10,156 nt of DNA from an uncultured Porphyromonadaceae bacterium. GTDB lineage: Bacteria > Bacteroidota > Bacteroidia > Bacteroidales > Muribaculaceae. Both the position numbers and the translations under genes were made by a program. Location of the stretch: the NCBI GenBank assembly GCA_902494595.1, contig CABUTY010000022.1, positions 1 to 10,156 on the forward strand, in the 5' to 3' direction. This document shows, one piece after another, positions 1 through 6,264 of the stretch (within the stretch, counting starts at the first letter, position 1; every line of letters starts with the position of its first letter). Below the pieces are notes generated by a model. The model did not search any database, had not been told where the DNA came from, and saw nothing but the letters and a program-made list of their open reading frames with translations.

Positions 1-5
1 GATTG

Positions 6-79
6 ATGTGGCGTATGTGATTTATGTATCGTATGTGGCGTATGTCACATCTCTGACCTCCGTCACATCTCTGACATAC
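6..79. repeat. Cluster of short direct and inverted repeats downstream of pgk
   Basis: A 13-bp word (ATGTGGCGTATGT) occurs at 6-18 and 33-45. A 14-bp word (GTCACATCTCTGAC) occurs at 44-57 and 62-75, an 18-bp period. An 8-bp inverted repeat (GTATGTCA at 40-47, TGACATAC at 72-79) encloses the second pair. The stretch follows the pgk stop codon and could form a hairpin in its 3' end, but there is no T-tract, so it is not a convincing terminator. It may be the edge of a longer tandem array outside the window. Function unknown. Confidence 0.6.
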
Positions 80-86
80 ATTACCT

Positions 87-1337
87 CTATTCGCCGATGG
101 CGGCTACGCCTGGGAGCGTTTTGCCCTCGATGGCTTCGAGCAGGGCGCCGCCGCCGGTAGATACGTAGCTGACGCTGTCGGCAAGGCCGAACTTGTTGAT
201 GCAGGCCACGGAGTCGCCGCCACCTACCAGCGAGAAGGCTCCGTTCTGGGTGGCCTCTACTATGGCATCAGCTATGGCTTTGGAGCCGGCTGTGAACTTG
301 TCGAACTCAAAGACGCCGGCGGGACCGTTCCAGAGGATGGTCTTGGCCGGAAGAATGGCCTCGCGGAATGCCAGGATGGAGTCGGGACCGGCATCCATGC
401 CTTCCCATCCCTCGGGTATGTCCATCACTGAGCATACCTGCGTGTTGGCGTCGTTGCTGAAAGCGTCGGCAGCCACGCAGTCGGTGCCCAGCACAAGCTT
501 CACGCCTTTCTCCTCGGCAAGCTTGATGATGTCGAGAGCCAGCTGGAGTTTGTCGTTCTCCACGATGGAGTTGCCAATCTTGCCTCCGCGGGCTTTTGCG
601 AACGTGAATGTCATGCCGCCGCACAGAATCAGATTGTCAACCTTGTCCATGAGGTTCTCGATGATGCCAATCTTGGTGGATACCTTGGAGCCACCCATTA
701 TGGCGGTGAAGGGGCGTTTGATGTCCTTCATGATTTTGTCGACAGCAGCCACTTCCTTTTCCATGAGGAAACCGAGCATCTTGTCCTGCTGGTCGAAGTA
801 GTCGGCAATCACGGCCGTGGAGGCGTGGCGACGGTGGGCTGTGCCGAAAGCGTCGTTGACGTATACATCGGCATAGCTGGCAAGTACCTTGGCAAATTCT
901 TTCTGACGCTCTTTCATCTCCTTCTTGGCGGCGTCATATCCCGGGTCGGCTTTGTCGATGCCTACAGGCTTTCCTTCCTCTTCGGGGTAGAAACGGAGGT
1001 TCTCGAGCAGCAGCACCTCACCCGGCTTGAGCTCTTTGGCTGCCTCCTGGGCTTTCATGCAGTCGGGAGCGAACTTCACGTCGCGGCCAAGTGCCTTGGC
1101 CACTGCATCCTTAATCTGCGAAAGACTCAGCTTGGCATTCACTTTCCCTTTGGGTTTGCCCATGTGCGACATGAGGATAAGGCTGCCTCCGTCGTCAAGA
1201 ATCTTCTTAAGAGTGGGGAGGGCGCCACGGATACGGGTGTCGTCGGTGATGTTGCCGTTCTCGTCCAAGGGTACGTTGAAGTCCACGCGGACTATCGCTT
1301 TCTTTCCCTTGAAGTTGTAATCTTCAATCTTTGCCAT
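87..1337 (-). CDS. pgk: Phosphoglycerate kinase
   Basis: Cytosolic glycolytic enzyme that interconverts 1,3-bisphosphoglycerate plus ADP with 3-phosphoglycerate plus ATP. The 416-residue product is full length. The N-terminal substrate domain shows RVDFNVPL (17-24), SHMGKPKG (57-64) and [14 protein letters not shown] (161-174). The C-terminal nucleotide domain shows [10 protein letters not shown] (215-224), NGPAGVFEF (337-345), GGGDS (372-376) and STGGGA (393-398). A charged insertion at about 119-150, before the [12 protein letters not shown] stretch, is usual for Bacteroidota PGKs and is not a defect. The ATG start follows an A/T-rich leader with no strong Shine-Dalgarno, normal in this phylum. 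The gene appears monocistronic, is divergent from the kinase-RapZ gene, and is read from the promoter near 1481-1511 through a structured leader. The stop is TAG. Identification is secure. Confidence 0.98.
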   Translation of the reverse strand: MAKIEDYNFKGKKAIVRVDFNVPLDENGNITDDTRIRGALPTLKKILDDGGSLILMSHMGKPKGKVNAKLSLSQIKDAVAKALGRDVKFAPDCMKAQEAAKELKPGEVLLLENLRFYPEEEGKPVGIDKADPGYDAAKKEMKERQKEFAKVLASYADVYVNDAFGTAHRRHASTAVIADYFDQQDKMLGFLMEKEVAAVDKIMKDIKRPFTAIMGGSKVSTKIGIIENLMDKVDNLILCGGMTFTFAKARGGKIGNSIVENDKLQLALDIIKLAEEKGVKLVLGTDCVAADAFSNDANTQVCSVMDIPEGWEGMDAGPDSILAFREAILPAKTILWNGPAGVFEFDKFTAGSKAIADAIVEATQNGAFSLVGGGDSVACINKFGLADSVSYVSTGGGALLEAIEGKTLPGVAAIGE

Positions 1338-1381
1338 TTAATTTATCTAAACTTTGGATTTGTCAGTTTTTTCTCAAGAAC

Positions 1382-1466
1382 GGAGCCTCGAAAGTTGTAT
1401 GTAAGACTCCTAACAGGTAACACTTATTCCGGGCTATAAGTTTGGTGTCGCCCGGCGGTGACTCCC
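1382..1466 (-). promoter_or_regulatory. Structured pgk 5' leader with competing hairpins (candidate cis-regulator or small RNA)
   Basis: Reading the minus strand, CCGGGC (1455-1450) pairs with GCCCGG (1434-1429) around a 15-nt loop. ACUUAU (1441-1436) pairs with AUAAGU (1427-1422) around an 8-nt loop. Because these pairings interleave, they are either mutually exclusive or form a pseudoknot. GGAGUC (1410-1405) pairs with GGCUCC (1387-1382), and an upstream copy of GGAGUC (1465-1460) can compete for the same partner. The last stem contains a U-G wobble that would be a C-A mismatch in the opposite strand, so the minus-strand RNA is the likely structured one. No known family was recognised. Confidence 0.45.
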
Positions 1467-1480
1467 TACTTTTCGCCACG

Positions 1481-1511
1481 CAAAATTAACAAAAAAATAG
1501 AACCTGGGCAA
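1481..1511 (-). promoter_or_regulatory. Bacteroidota-type promoter for pgk
   Basis: The minus strand carries TAATTTTG (1488-1481), a perfect TAnnTTTG -7 box, with TTG (1511-1509) 20 bp upstream as the -33 element. Transcription should start near 1475, giving a leader of about 140 nt before the pgk ATG. Confidence 0.65.
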
Positions 1512-1571
1512 CATAGGCTCTACACATATTTGATTCTTTTACGTTTCTTTAGAGATAGAAGGAAAATATAG

Positions 1572-2972
1572 ATGGAAGACAAGGATATATTGCGGGGTTT
1601 GTATCGGAATTATTATGGCTCGGATGCCGATGAGATGCAAAAGCTTGCCGGCTCGGGTGGCGACAGGGTGTATTACCGCATGAAGTCATCGGCGGGCGTG
1701 TGTATAGGCACTGTCGGCGATTCATTGTCCGACTGCAGGGCTTTTACAGGGTTGTCACGGGTTTTCCGGCGTCACGGTATAGATGTGCCGGAGGTGTATG
1801 CCGTATCCGATGACGGGCTTCATTATATACAACAGGATCTTGGCGACACGTCGCTGTTGTCGTTGCGCGGCACGGAGGAATGGCGACAAATGGCGACTAT
1901 GGCGATGCAGTCGCTGGCACGCATGCAGACGGTGGATGGCTCCGAATGGAAGGATATTGTGGCTTACAGACCTTTTTCACGCCGACAGGTTTTGTGGGAT
2001 CTGAACTATTTTAAATATGAGTATCTAAAGCCTTTGCGGGTATCTTTCGACGAGGAGCTGCTGGAGGATGATTTCGAGAGATTGGCTTCGCGGCTCACGG
2101 GGGATAGCGCCGGTCCGTGGGGTTTCATGATGCGCGATTGCCAGAGCCGGAATGTGATGGTAAGCGGCGGCAAGCCATGGTGGATTGATTTTCAGGGAGG
2201 ACGGCGCGGCCCTGTGGCGTATGACGTGGTGTCGATGCTCTGGCAGGCTAAAGCGGGTTTGTCGGATAATGAAAAAAAGGAATTGGCTGCTGTATATGCC
2301 GCCGAATATGAGAAAATCACGGGCAATGATGCGGGCCGGTTGCTGGATGCGCTCCCGCTGCTGGCTTTCTTCCGTACGCTTCAGGTGCTGGGCGCTTATG
2401 GATTCCGCGGCCTGGTGGAGAAAAAGGCCCATTTTATAGAGAGCATAGATCCGGCGTTGAGGAATCTGGAAAATCTCTATCAGCGAGCTACGGGAGATGA
2501 TTTGCCCGAGCTCAGGAGAGTCTGCTCCTATGTATGTGCCCATTCACCTTCGCCGGCACCTCACGACGGGCTGCTGGTAAAGGTCTACAGTTTCTCTTAC
2601 AAGAAGGGTTATCCTGCCGACTTTACGGGTAATGGGGGTGGCTTTATGTTCGACTGCCGTGGAATGCACAATCCGGGCCGCTATGATGAGTACAAGCCTC
2701 TCACCGGTCTTGACCTACCGGTGCGTGAATTTCTGGAGGAGCGGGGCGAGGTGCAGAAATTCGTGGCTGAAGCCTTTGATATGGTGTCTCCGTCGGTGGA
2801 GTGTTATCTTCGTCGTGGTTTCTCTGACCTGCAGGTGGGTTTCGGCTGCACGGGAGGACGACACCGGTCGGTTTATTGCGCGGATATGCTGGCTCGCGGG
2901 ATTGCTGCGGCTTTCCCCGATGCAAAGGTTATGGTGATACATCGCGAACAAAACATCACGGAAACATTATGA
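1572..2972 (+). CDS. AmgK/APH-type sugar kinase fused to a RapZ C-terminal domain
   Basis: A two-domain cytosolic protein of 466 residues. Residues 1 to about 320 are an aminoglycoside-phosphotransferase-fold kinase. It has a phosphate-loop-like GSGGDRVYYRM (27-37), hinge YIQQDLGD (85-92), catalytic-loop motif RDCQSRN (188-194, proposed base D189, N194) and metal-binding D206 in WWIDFQGG. Residues about 334-459 match the RapZ C-terminal domain: FDCRGMHNPGR (360-370), PLTGLDLPV (376-384) and GCTGGRHRSVY (425-435). The P-loop N-terminal domain of RapZ is absent. The next gene is a sugar-phosphate nucleotidyltransferase overlapping by ATGA. That pairing matches AmgK-MurU, where AmgK phosphorylates MurNAc or GlcNAc at the anomeric carbon. 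The substrate is therefore inferred from context. In this motif the usual His two residues before the catalytic Asp is Met187. The start is the ATG preceded by an AGAAGGAAAA-like purine stretch. Another sugar or small-molecule kinase remains possible. Confidence 0.85.
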   Translation: MEDKDILRGLYRNYYGSDADEMQKLAGSGGDRVYYRMKSSAGVCIGTVGDSLSDCRAFTGLSRVFRRHGIDVPEVYAVSDDGLHYIQQDLGDTSLLSLRGTEEWRQMATMAMQSLARMQTVDGSEWKDIVAYRPFSRRQVLWDLNYFKYEYLKPLRVSFDEELLEDDFERLASRLTGDSAGPWGFMMRDCQSRNVMVSGGKPWWIDFQGGRRGPVAYDVVSMLWQAKAGLSDNEKKELAAVYAAEYEKITGNDAGRLLDALPLLAFFRTLQVLGAYGFRGLVEKKAHFIESIDPALRNLENLYQRATGDDLPELRRVCSYVCAHSPSPAPHDGLLVKVYSFSYKKGYPADFTGNGGGFMFDCRGMHNPGRYDEYKPLTGLDLPVREFLEERGEVQKFVAEAFDMVSPSVECYLRRGFSDLQVGFGCTGGRHRSVYCADMLARGIAAAFPDAKVMVIHREQNITETL

Positions 2973-3724
2973 ACGCAATGATAATGGCCGCCGGTATGGG
3001 CACCCGGCTGAAGCCGTGGACGCTCAGTCATCCCAAAGCATTGGTGCCTGTGGATGGTGTGCCGGCGTTAGAACGGCTTATTTATAAGTTGAGAGGGGAG
3101 GGGTTTGGTCATGTCACGGTGAACGTGCATCATTTCGCCGGTCAGATTATGGACTATCTCGGCAGTAAGGATTTCGGCATCGACATTGAGGTGAGCGATG
3201 AAAGCGAGGCGCTTCTCGACACGGGAGGAGGAATAGCCAAATGCGGCCGGAGCCTCGTTCCCGACGGCAAGCCGTTGTTGGTGCATAATGCCGATATATT
3301 GAGCAATGCCTGTCTGAAAGATGTTGTGAAGGCGCATGAGGCCGGCGGTACCGATGTGACGCTACTCACCAGCGGACGCGACAGCAGCAGGCGACTGGTG
3401 TTTGATGATGACGGACAATTACGTGGCTGGCATAATATGACCTCTGGGGAGTGGCGTCCTGAGGGATTCATACCGCGTGCCGACATGCATGCGAATGCGT
3501 TCAGCGGCATTTATGTGCTCTCGCCCCGCGCTATAGATGACATAGTGAGGTATGCAGAGGATTCGGGAAAGACAAAATTCTCCGTGGTGGAGTACTTCTT
3601 ATCCTTCCCTAAGGGTATAAGCATAAGGGAGCATTACAATCCGGAGCTTCAGCTGCTCGACATCGGGAAGCCGGAGACGCTTGCGCGAGCCTCAGAGTTT
3701 CTGAGACTCTGTCAACGACGGTAG
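2969..3724 (+). CDS. MurU-like sugar-1-phosphate nucleotidyltransferase
   Basis: A cytosolic NTP transferase of 251 residues with a Rossmann-like GT-A fold. It shows the signature GMGTRLKPWT (9-18), the PKALVPV lysine motif (22-28), DTGGGI (84-89), metal-binding Asp109 in HNADI, FSGIYVLSP (178-186) and a second acidic site at Asp231 in LLDIGKPE. The length matches short MurU/RmlA-like enzymes without an added acyltransferase domain. The start is set at the ATG overlapping the upstream TGA (ATGA), where the family begins (MNAMIMAAG). Further upstream in-frame starts would add residues foreign to the family. Tight coupling to the anomeric kinase suggests that it turns that enzyme's sugar-1-phosphate into an NDP-sugar, most simply MurNAc-1-P plus UTP to UDP-MurNAc. 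The substrate and nucleotide cannot be read from sequence, and GDP-mannose- or glucose-1-P-type activities remain possible. Confidence 0.85.
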   Translation: MNAMIMAAGMGTRLKPWTLSHPKALVPVDGVPALERLIYKLRGEGFGHVTVNVHHFAGQIMDYLGSKDFGIDIEVSDESEALLDTGGGIAKCGRSLVPDGKPLLVHNADILSNACLKDVVKAHEAGGTDVTLLTSGRDSSRRLVFDDDGQLRGWHNMTSGEWRPEGFIPRADMHANAFSGIYVLSPRAIDDIVRYAEDSGKTKFSVVEYFLSFPKGISIREHYNPELQLLDIGKPETLARASEFLRLCQRR

Positions 3725-3897
3725 CGGGTTGTGCGCTGGCGCTGTTTAACCACATTGAACTGGAATATGCAGCCGAGAATCAGGAATACTACCGAGATGC
3801 CTCCTACAATCCATGTGGCTGTGGTACCGGTAAGGAAACACGACACTATCAGCATTACAGAGCCGATGATATAGAATATTATTGACAACGTTTTCAT
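3712..3897 (-). CDS. Small two-helix membrane protein, unknown function
   Basis: A 61-residue product, not recognised as a known family. It has two hydrophobic helices at about residues 5-22 and 28-47, separated by a short TGTTAT turn, and a strongly basic tail (KQRQRTTRYRR). The positive-inside rule would place that tail in the cytoplasm, with both termini inside. The ATG is preceded by AGAGAAGG at a usable distance, which supports translation. Its 3' end overlaps the convergent nucleotidyltransferase gene by 13 bp. It lies downstream of rpsP on the same strand but beyond the rpsP terminator. No convincing -7 box was found, so expression could come from terminator read-through. The hydrophobic pattern and ribosome site make it likelier real than chance, but it could be spurious. 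Confidence 0.5.
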   Translation of the reverse strand: MKTLSIIFYIIGSVMLIVSCFLTGTTATWIVGGISVVFLILGCIFQFNVVKQRQRTTRYRR

Positions 3898-3995
3898 AGC
3901 CTTCTCTTATTATTCGTTTTAATGGAATAACAAAGAATGGGCAGAAAAGTGCGAAAGATATTAGGAAAGCGACCAAAGAGAGAGGTCTAAAAGAC

Positions 3996-4025
3996 AAAAA
4001 AAAGTCCATGCTTTGGGCATGGACT
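3996..4025 (-). terminator. Rho-independent terminator of rpsP
   Basis: A perfect 9-bp stem (4003-4011 with 4017-4025, AGTCCATGC/GCATGGACT) with a 5-nt loop is followed on the minus strand by seven or eight T residues (to 3996). It lies about 20 bp after the rpsP stop. Confidence 0.9.
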
Positions 4026-4045
4026 CAGGAGAATCGTCAGGATGC

Positions 4046-4594
4046 TTACTCAGCGGCAGCCTCAGTGTTGGCATCAGCATTAGCGTTTTCAGCTTCGAGG
4101 GCAGCCTTTGCGGCAGCCTCCTCAGCGGCTAATTTCTCAGCCTTTTTCTTGGCTACTTCCTCGCCTTTGAGGCGGTTTTTCTCCGCTTCGGCGTCGAAGC
4201 GGGCTTTGGCATCCTCAGCTGCCTTGGCCTCGTTCCTGGCCTTGGCTGCCTGAGCCTCTTTGTCGCGGGCTCCCTTCCAGGCATCGAAGCGCTTCTGTGC
4301 CTCGGCCTCGTCGAACGCTCCCTTTCTTACGCCGCCGCGAAGGTGCTTCATAAGCATTACTCCCTCTCTCGACAGAAGTGAACGTACGGTGTCCGTGGGC
4401 TGGGCGCCCTGCTCTACCCAATACAAAGCACGGTCGAAGTCTAAACTTATTGTAGCAGGATTAGTGTTCGGATTATAAGAACCTATCCTCTCAATAAATC
4501 TACCATCTCGTGGTGCCCTGCTATCGGCGACTACAATTGGATAAAAAGCGTAGCCTTTGCGGCCATGTCGCTGTAATCTGATTTTTGTTGCCAT
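4046..4594 (-). CDS. rpsP: 30S ribosomal protein bS16 with long C-terminal extension
   Basis: A small-subunit ribosomal protein that binds 16S rRNA during early 30S assembly. The first 85 or so residues are the bS16 core: [20 protein letters not shown] (3-22), [19 protein letters not shown] (24-42) and a [21 protein letters not shown] segment (58-78). Residues about 95-182 are a low-complexity tail rich in Ala, Lys and Glu with coiled-coil-like spacing. It roughly doubles the family's usual 80-90 residues. Such tails are common in Bacteroidales bS16, so this is a lineage trait rather than a fusion or frameshift. The gene stands alone, without the rimM-trmD-rplS neighbours of Proteobacteria. 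It has its own promoter, short leader hairpin and terminator, and diverges from prfA. Confidence 0.96.
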   Translation of the reverse strand: MATKIRLQRHGRKGYAFYPIVVADSRAPRDGRFIERIGSYNPNTNPATISLDFDRALYWVEQGAQPTDTVRSLLSREGVMLMKHLRGGVRKGAFDEAEAQKRFDAWKGARDKEAQAAKARNEAKAAEDAKARFDAEAEKNRLKGEEVAKKKAEKLAAEEAAAKAALEAENANADANTEAAAE

Positions 4595-4625
4595 AAACTT
4601 GCCGGTTTATTGATTCGGTTTCTGT

Positions 4626-4663
4626 GCTAACTCCCGGTAAGGACCATCCTCCCTTCGGTTAGC
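4626..4663 (-). promoter_or_regulatory. Hairpin at the 5' end of the rpsP leader
   Basis: Minus-strand GCUAAC (4663-4658) pairs with GUUAGC (4631-4626). Inside lie CCG/CGG and a bulged AAGGGA/UCCUU stem. The hairpin begins at about the predicted transcription start and fills roughly half of the 68-nt leader. Ribosomal-protein leaders often bind the encoded protein. Whether this one does is inference. Confidence 0.4.
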
Positions 4664-4668
4664 GACTG

Positions 4669-4699
4669 CAAAGTTAAGCCTATTTACCCAAACCGCCAA
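4669..4699 (-). promoter_or_regulatory. Bacteroidota-type promoter for rpsP
   Basis: Minus-strand TAACTTTG (4676-4669) is a perfect -7 box, with TTG (4699-4697) 20 bp upstream. Predicted transcription start near 4663. It is back to back with the prfA -7 box 19 bp away, so the two genes likely share one compact divergent promoter region. Confidence 0.65.
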
Positions 4700-4717
4700 G
4701 TTTTTCAACTTTTTTTG

Positions 4718-4725
4718 TAATTTTG
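4718..4725 (+). promoter_or_regulatory. -7 box of the prfA promoter
   Basis: TAATTTTG fits TAnnTTTG exactly. No clear TTTG is present about 20 bp upstream, so the -33 element is weak. Transcription would start near 4731, leaving a short A-rich leader of about 18 nt before the ATG at 4750. Confidence 0.5.
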
Positions 4726-4749
4726 CAGTGTAAAAAGAAGAGAATATCC

Positions 4750-5859
4750 ATGTCATCCACCAGCATACTTGACCGCCTGGAGGGCTTTGAGTCCCGTTTC
4801 GAGGAGGTGTCCACGTTGATAACAGACCCGTCGGTGATAGCCGACCAGGCTCGCTATGTGAGGTTAACAAGGGAATACCATGACCTTGACGCCATTCTGG
4901 CCATGAAACGCCGATACCAGGCTGCCCTTGACGCCATAGACGAGTCAAAGGAGATTCTCGCCACCGAGCAGGACGAGGAGATGCGTTTGCTGGCACGCCA
5001 GGAACTCGATGACGCACAGAAGGAGATTCCCGACATTGAGGAGAGTATAAAACTCCTTCTTATTCCCGCCGACCCTGACGATGCCAAGAATGCCGTTGTG
5101 GAAATCCGCGGCGGCACTGGTGGCGATGAAGCTGCCCTTTTTGCCGGCGACCTCTTCAAGATGTACCAGAAATTTGCAGACACCAAGGGGTGGCATCTGG
5201 CTGTCTCGTCGGTGTCGGAAGGAGCTGCCGGCGGTTACAAGGAAATCGTCTTCACCCTCACGGGCAGCGGAGTATATGGAGTAATGAAGTATGAGAGCGG
5301 CGTCCACAGAGTGCAGCGAGTGCCGGCTACGGAGACGCAGGGTCGTGTGCATACTTCCGCCGCAACAGTGGCCGTGCTCCCGGAGGCCCAGGAGTTTGAG
5401 GTGGAGATTCATGAAGGTGAAATCAAGTGGGACACCTTCCGTTCGGGAGGTGCGGGAGGCCAGAATGTCAACAAGGTAGAGTCGGGTGTGCGGCTGAGGT
5501 ACCACTGGAAGAATCCCAACACGGGCCAGACCGAGGAGATATTGATAGAGTGTACCGAGACCCGCGACCAGCCAAAGAACAAGGAGCGTGCACTGACGCG
5601 TCTGCGCACGTTTATATACGACCGCGAGCATCAGAAATATCTCGATGACATAGCGAGCCGCCGCCGCACCATGGTAAGCACCGGCGACCGCTCGGCAAAA
5701 ATCAGAACATACAATTATCCTCAGGGACGTGTCACCGACCATCGTATCAACTATACGATGTATAATCTTCCGGCATTTGTCAGCGGCGACATCCAGGAAT
5801 GCATCGACAAGCTGACCGTGGCAGAAAACGCCGAAAAGCTGAAAGCCGCCGAGCTATAG
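4750..5859 (+). CDS. prfA: Peptide chain release factor 1
   Basis: A class I release factor that reads UAA and UAG in the ribosomal A site and triggers peptidyl-tRNA hydrolysis. At 369 residues it is near the family's usual 360. The N-terminal helical domain runs to about 105. The domain-2 motif GGTGGDEAALFAGDLFKMY lies at 121-139. The tripeptide anticodon PAT (192-194) marks RF1 rather than RF2 (SPF). The catalytic GGQ is at 236-238 in GGAGGQNVNKVESG. The ATG at 4750 is chosen over an upstream in-frame TTG at 4723, which lies inside the promoter -7 box and would add nine lysine-rich residues foreign to the family. The gene is monocistronic and divergent from rpsP. Its own stop is UAG, a codon only RF1 can read, so RF1 activity is needed to finish RF1; no programmed frameshift is seen. 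Confidence 0.97.
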   Translation: MSSTSILDRLEGFESRFEEVSTLITDPSVIADQARYVRLTREYHDLDAILAMKRRYQAALDAIDESKEILATEQDEEMRLLARQELDDAQKEIPDIEESIKLLLIPADPDDAKNAVVEIRGGTGGDEAALFAGDLFKMYQKFADTKGWHLAVSSVSEGAAGGYKEIVFTLTGSGVYGVMKYESGVHRVQRVPATETQGRVHTSAATVAVLPEAQEFEVEIHEGEIKWDTFRSGGAGGQNVNKVESGVRLRYHWKNPNTGQTEEILIECTETRDQPKNKERALTRLRTFIYDREHQKYLDDIASRRRTMVSTGDRSAKIRTYNYPQGRVTDHRINYTMYNLPAFVSGDIQECIDKLTVAENAEKLKAAEL

Positions 5860-5930
5860 CCACCCGACTTGCCTACGCTATTGGTCTTATTATAGGTAAA
5901 ACAGAAAGTATTTGTGCATTATGTGAATAC

Positions 5931-6003
5931 GATGCGCTGTAGCGTCCGCATCCGTTGAAATTACACTCTTCATTCCGGATGCGCCATGGTGCGTCCCTAC
6001 AGC
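5931..6003. repeat. REP-like composite inverted repeat in the prfA/tRNA-Glu gap
   Basis: The 252-bp gap after prfA contains a nested palindrome. GCTGTAG (5936-5942) pairs with CTACAGC (5997-6003), and inside it CGCATCCG (5947-5954) pairs with CGGATGCG (5976-5983). Each arm can also fold alone: GATGCG/CGCATC at 5931-5952, and a 10-bp near-palindrome with wobbles at 5977-5996 (GGATGCGCCATGGTGCGTCC). The arm-plus-spacer build resembles dispersed intergenic REP or small MITE elements. Genome copy number cannot be tested here. It might also act as a bidirectional 3'-end structure for prfA, though it lacks a T-tract. Confidence 0.5.
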
Positions 6004-6073
6004 AAATGCACATTAACTTTGTTGTCATACTATAATTAGCTATAATTAATCACATCTCGCTTGCTGCCATCAC

Positions 6074-6106
6074 AAAGAAAAAGGGACTATCTTTCGATAA
6101 TCCCTT
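6074..6106 (-). terminator. Rho-independent terminator of tRNA-Glu
   Basis: On the minus strand an 11-bp stem (6106-6096 with 6091-6081), including one U-G wobble, closes a GAAA tetraloop and is followed by UUUCUU. It begins five bases after the tRNA discriminator base. Confidence 0.88.
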
Positions 6107-6111
6107 GGTAG

Positions 6112-6183
6112 TAGTCGATCCGGGACTCGAACCCGAGTCTCCACCGTGAGAGGGTGGCGTGCTAACCGCTACACTAATCGACC
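6112..6183 (-). tRNA. tRNA-Glu (anticodon CUC)
   Basis: A 72-nt cloverleaf. The acceptor is GGUCGAU/AUCGACU (closing G1-U72 wobble), the D-stem GUGU/GCAC, the anticodon stem CCACC/GGUGG with loop CUCUCAC (U33, anticodon CUC), and the T-stem UCGGG/CCCGG with loop UUCGAGU. The discriminator is A, and CCA is not encoded. CUC reads the GAG glutamate codon. Promoter and terminator flank it closely, so it is a single-gene transcript. Confidence 0.93.
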
Positions 6184-6202
6184 TTGTTTCCTTTTGACAC
6201 TG

Positions 6203-6234
6203 CAAAATTAGTGCTTTTATCTGAATCCACCAAA
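6203..6234 (-). promoter_or_regulatory. Promoter of tRNA-Glu
   Basis: Minus-strand TTTG (6234-6231), a 20-bp spacer and TAATTTTG (6210-6203) form a textbook Bacteroidota promoter. The start would fall near 6197, about 14 nt before the tRNA. It sits just downstream of the murB-MBL stop codon. Confidence 0.8.
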
Positions 6235-6264
6235 TTTTCAGGTCATTTTCTTCAAAAAAAAATT

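Noticed and set aside
6..79. CRISPR array
   Set aside because: Repeats are only 13-14 bp, two copies each, with irregular spacing and no cas genes nearby.
1338..1480. 6S RNA or SRP RNA in the pgk-kinase gap
   Set aside because: The folding does not give the long rod with a central bubble expected of 6S, and no SRP core motif was seen. The hairpins were kept only as an unassigned structured leader.
1525..1532. CATATTTG as -7 box for the kinase-RapZ operon
   Set aside because: It misses the first base of TAnnTTTG and has no TTG at the right distance, so no promoter was called for this operon.
2025..2543. Minus-strand frame of 172 codons inside the kinase-RapZ gene
   Set aside because: The sense strand encodes clear kinase motifs over the same bases; the antisense product has no recognisable features.
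4723..4749. Upstream TTG start for prfA
   Set aside because: It overlaps the -7 promoter box, so it would lie outside the transcript, and the added residues do not fit the RF1 family.
4945..5742. Long minus-strand open frame (265 codons) opposite prfA
   Set aside because: prfA is certain in the other strand; this frame has no family resemblance or promoter and reflects codon bias.
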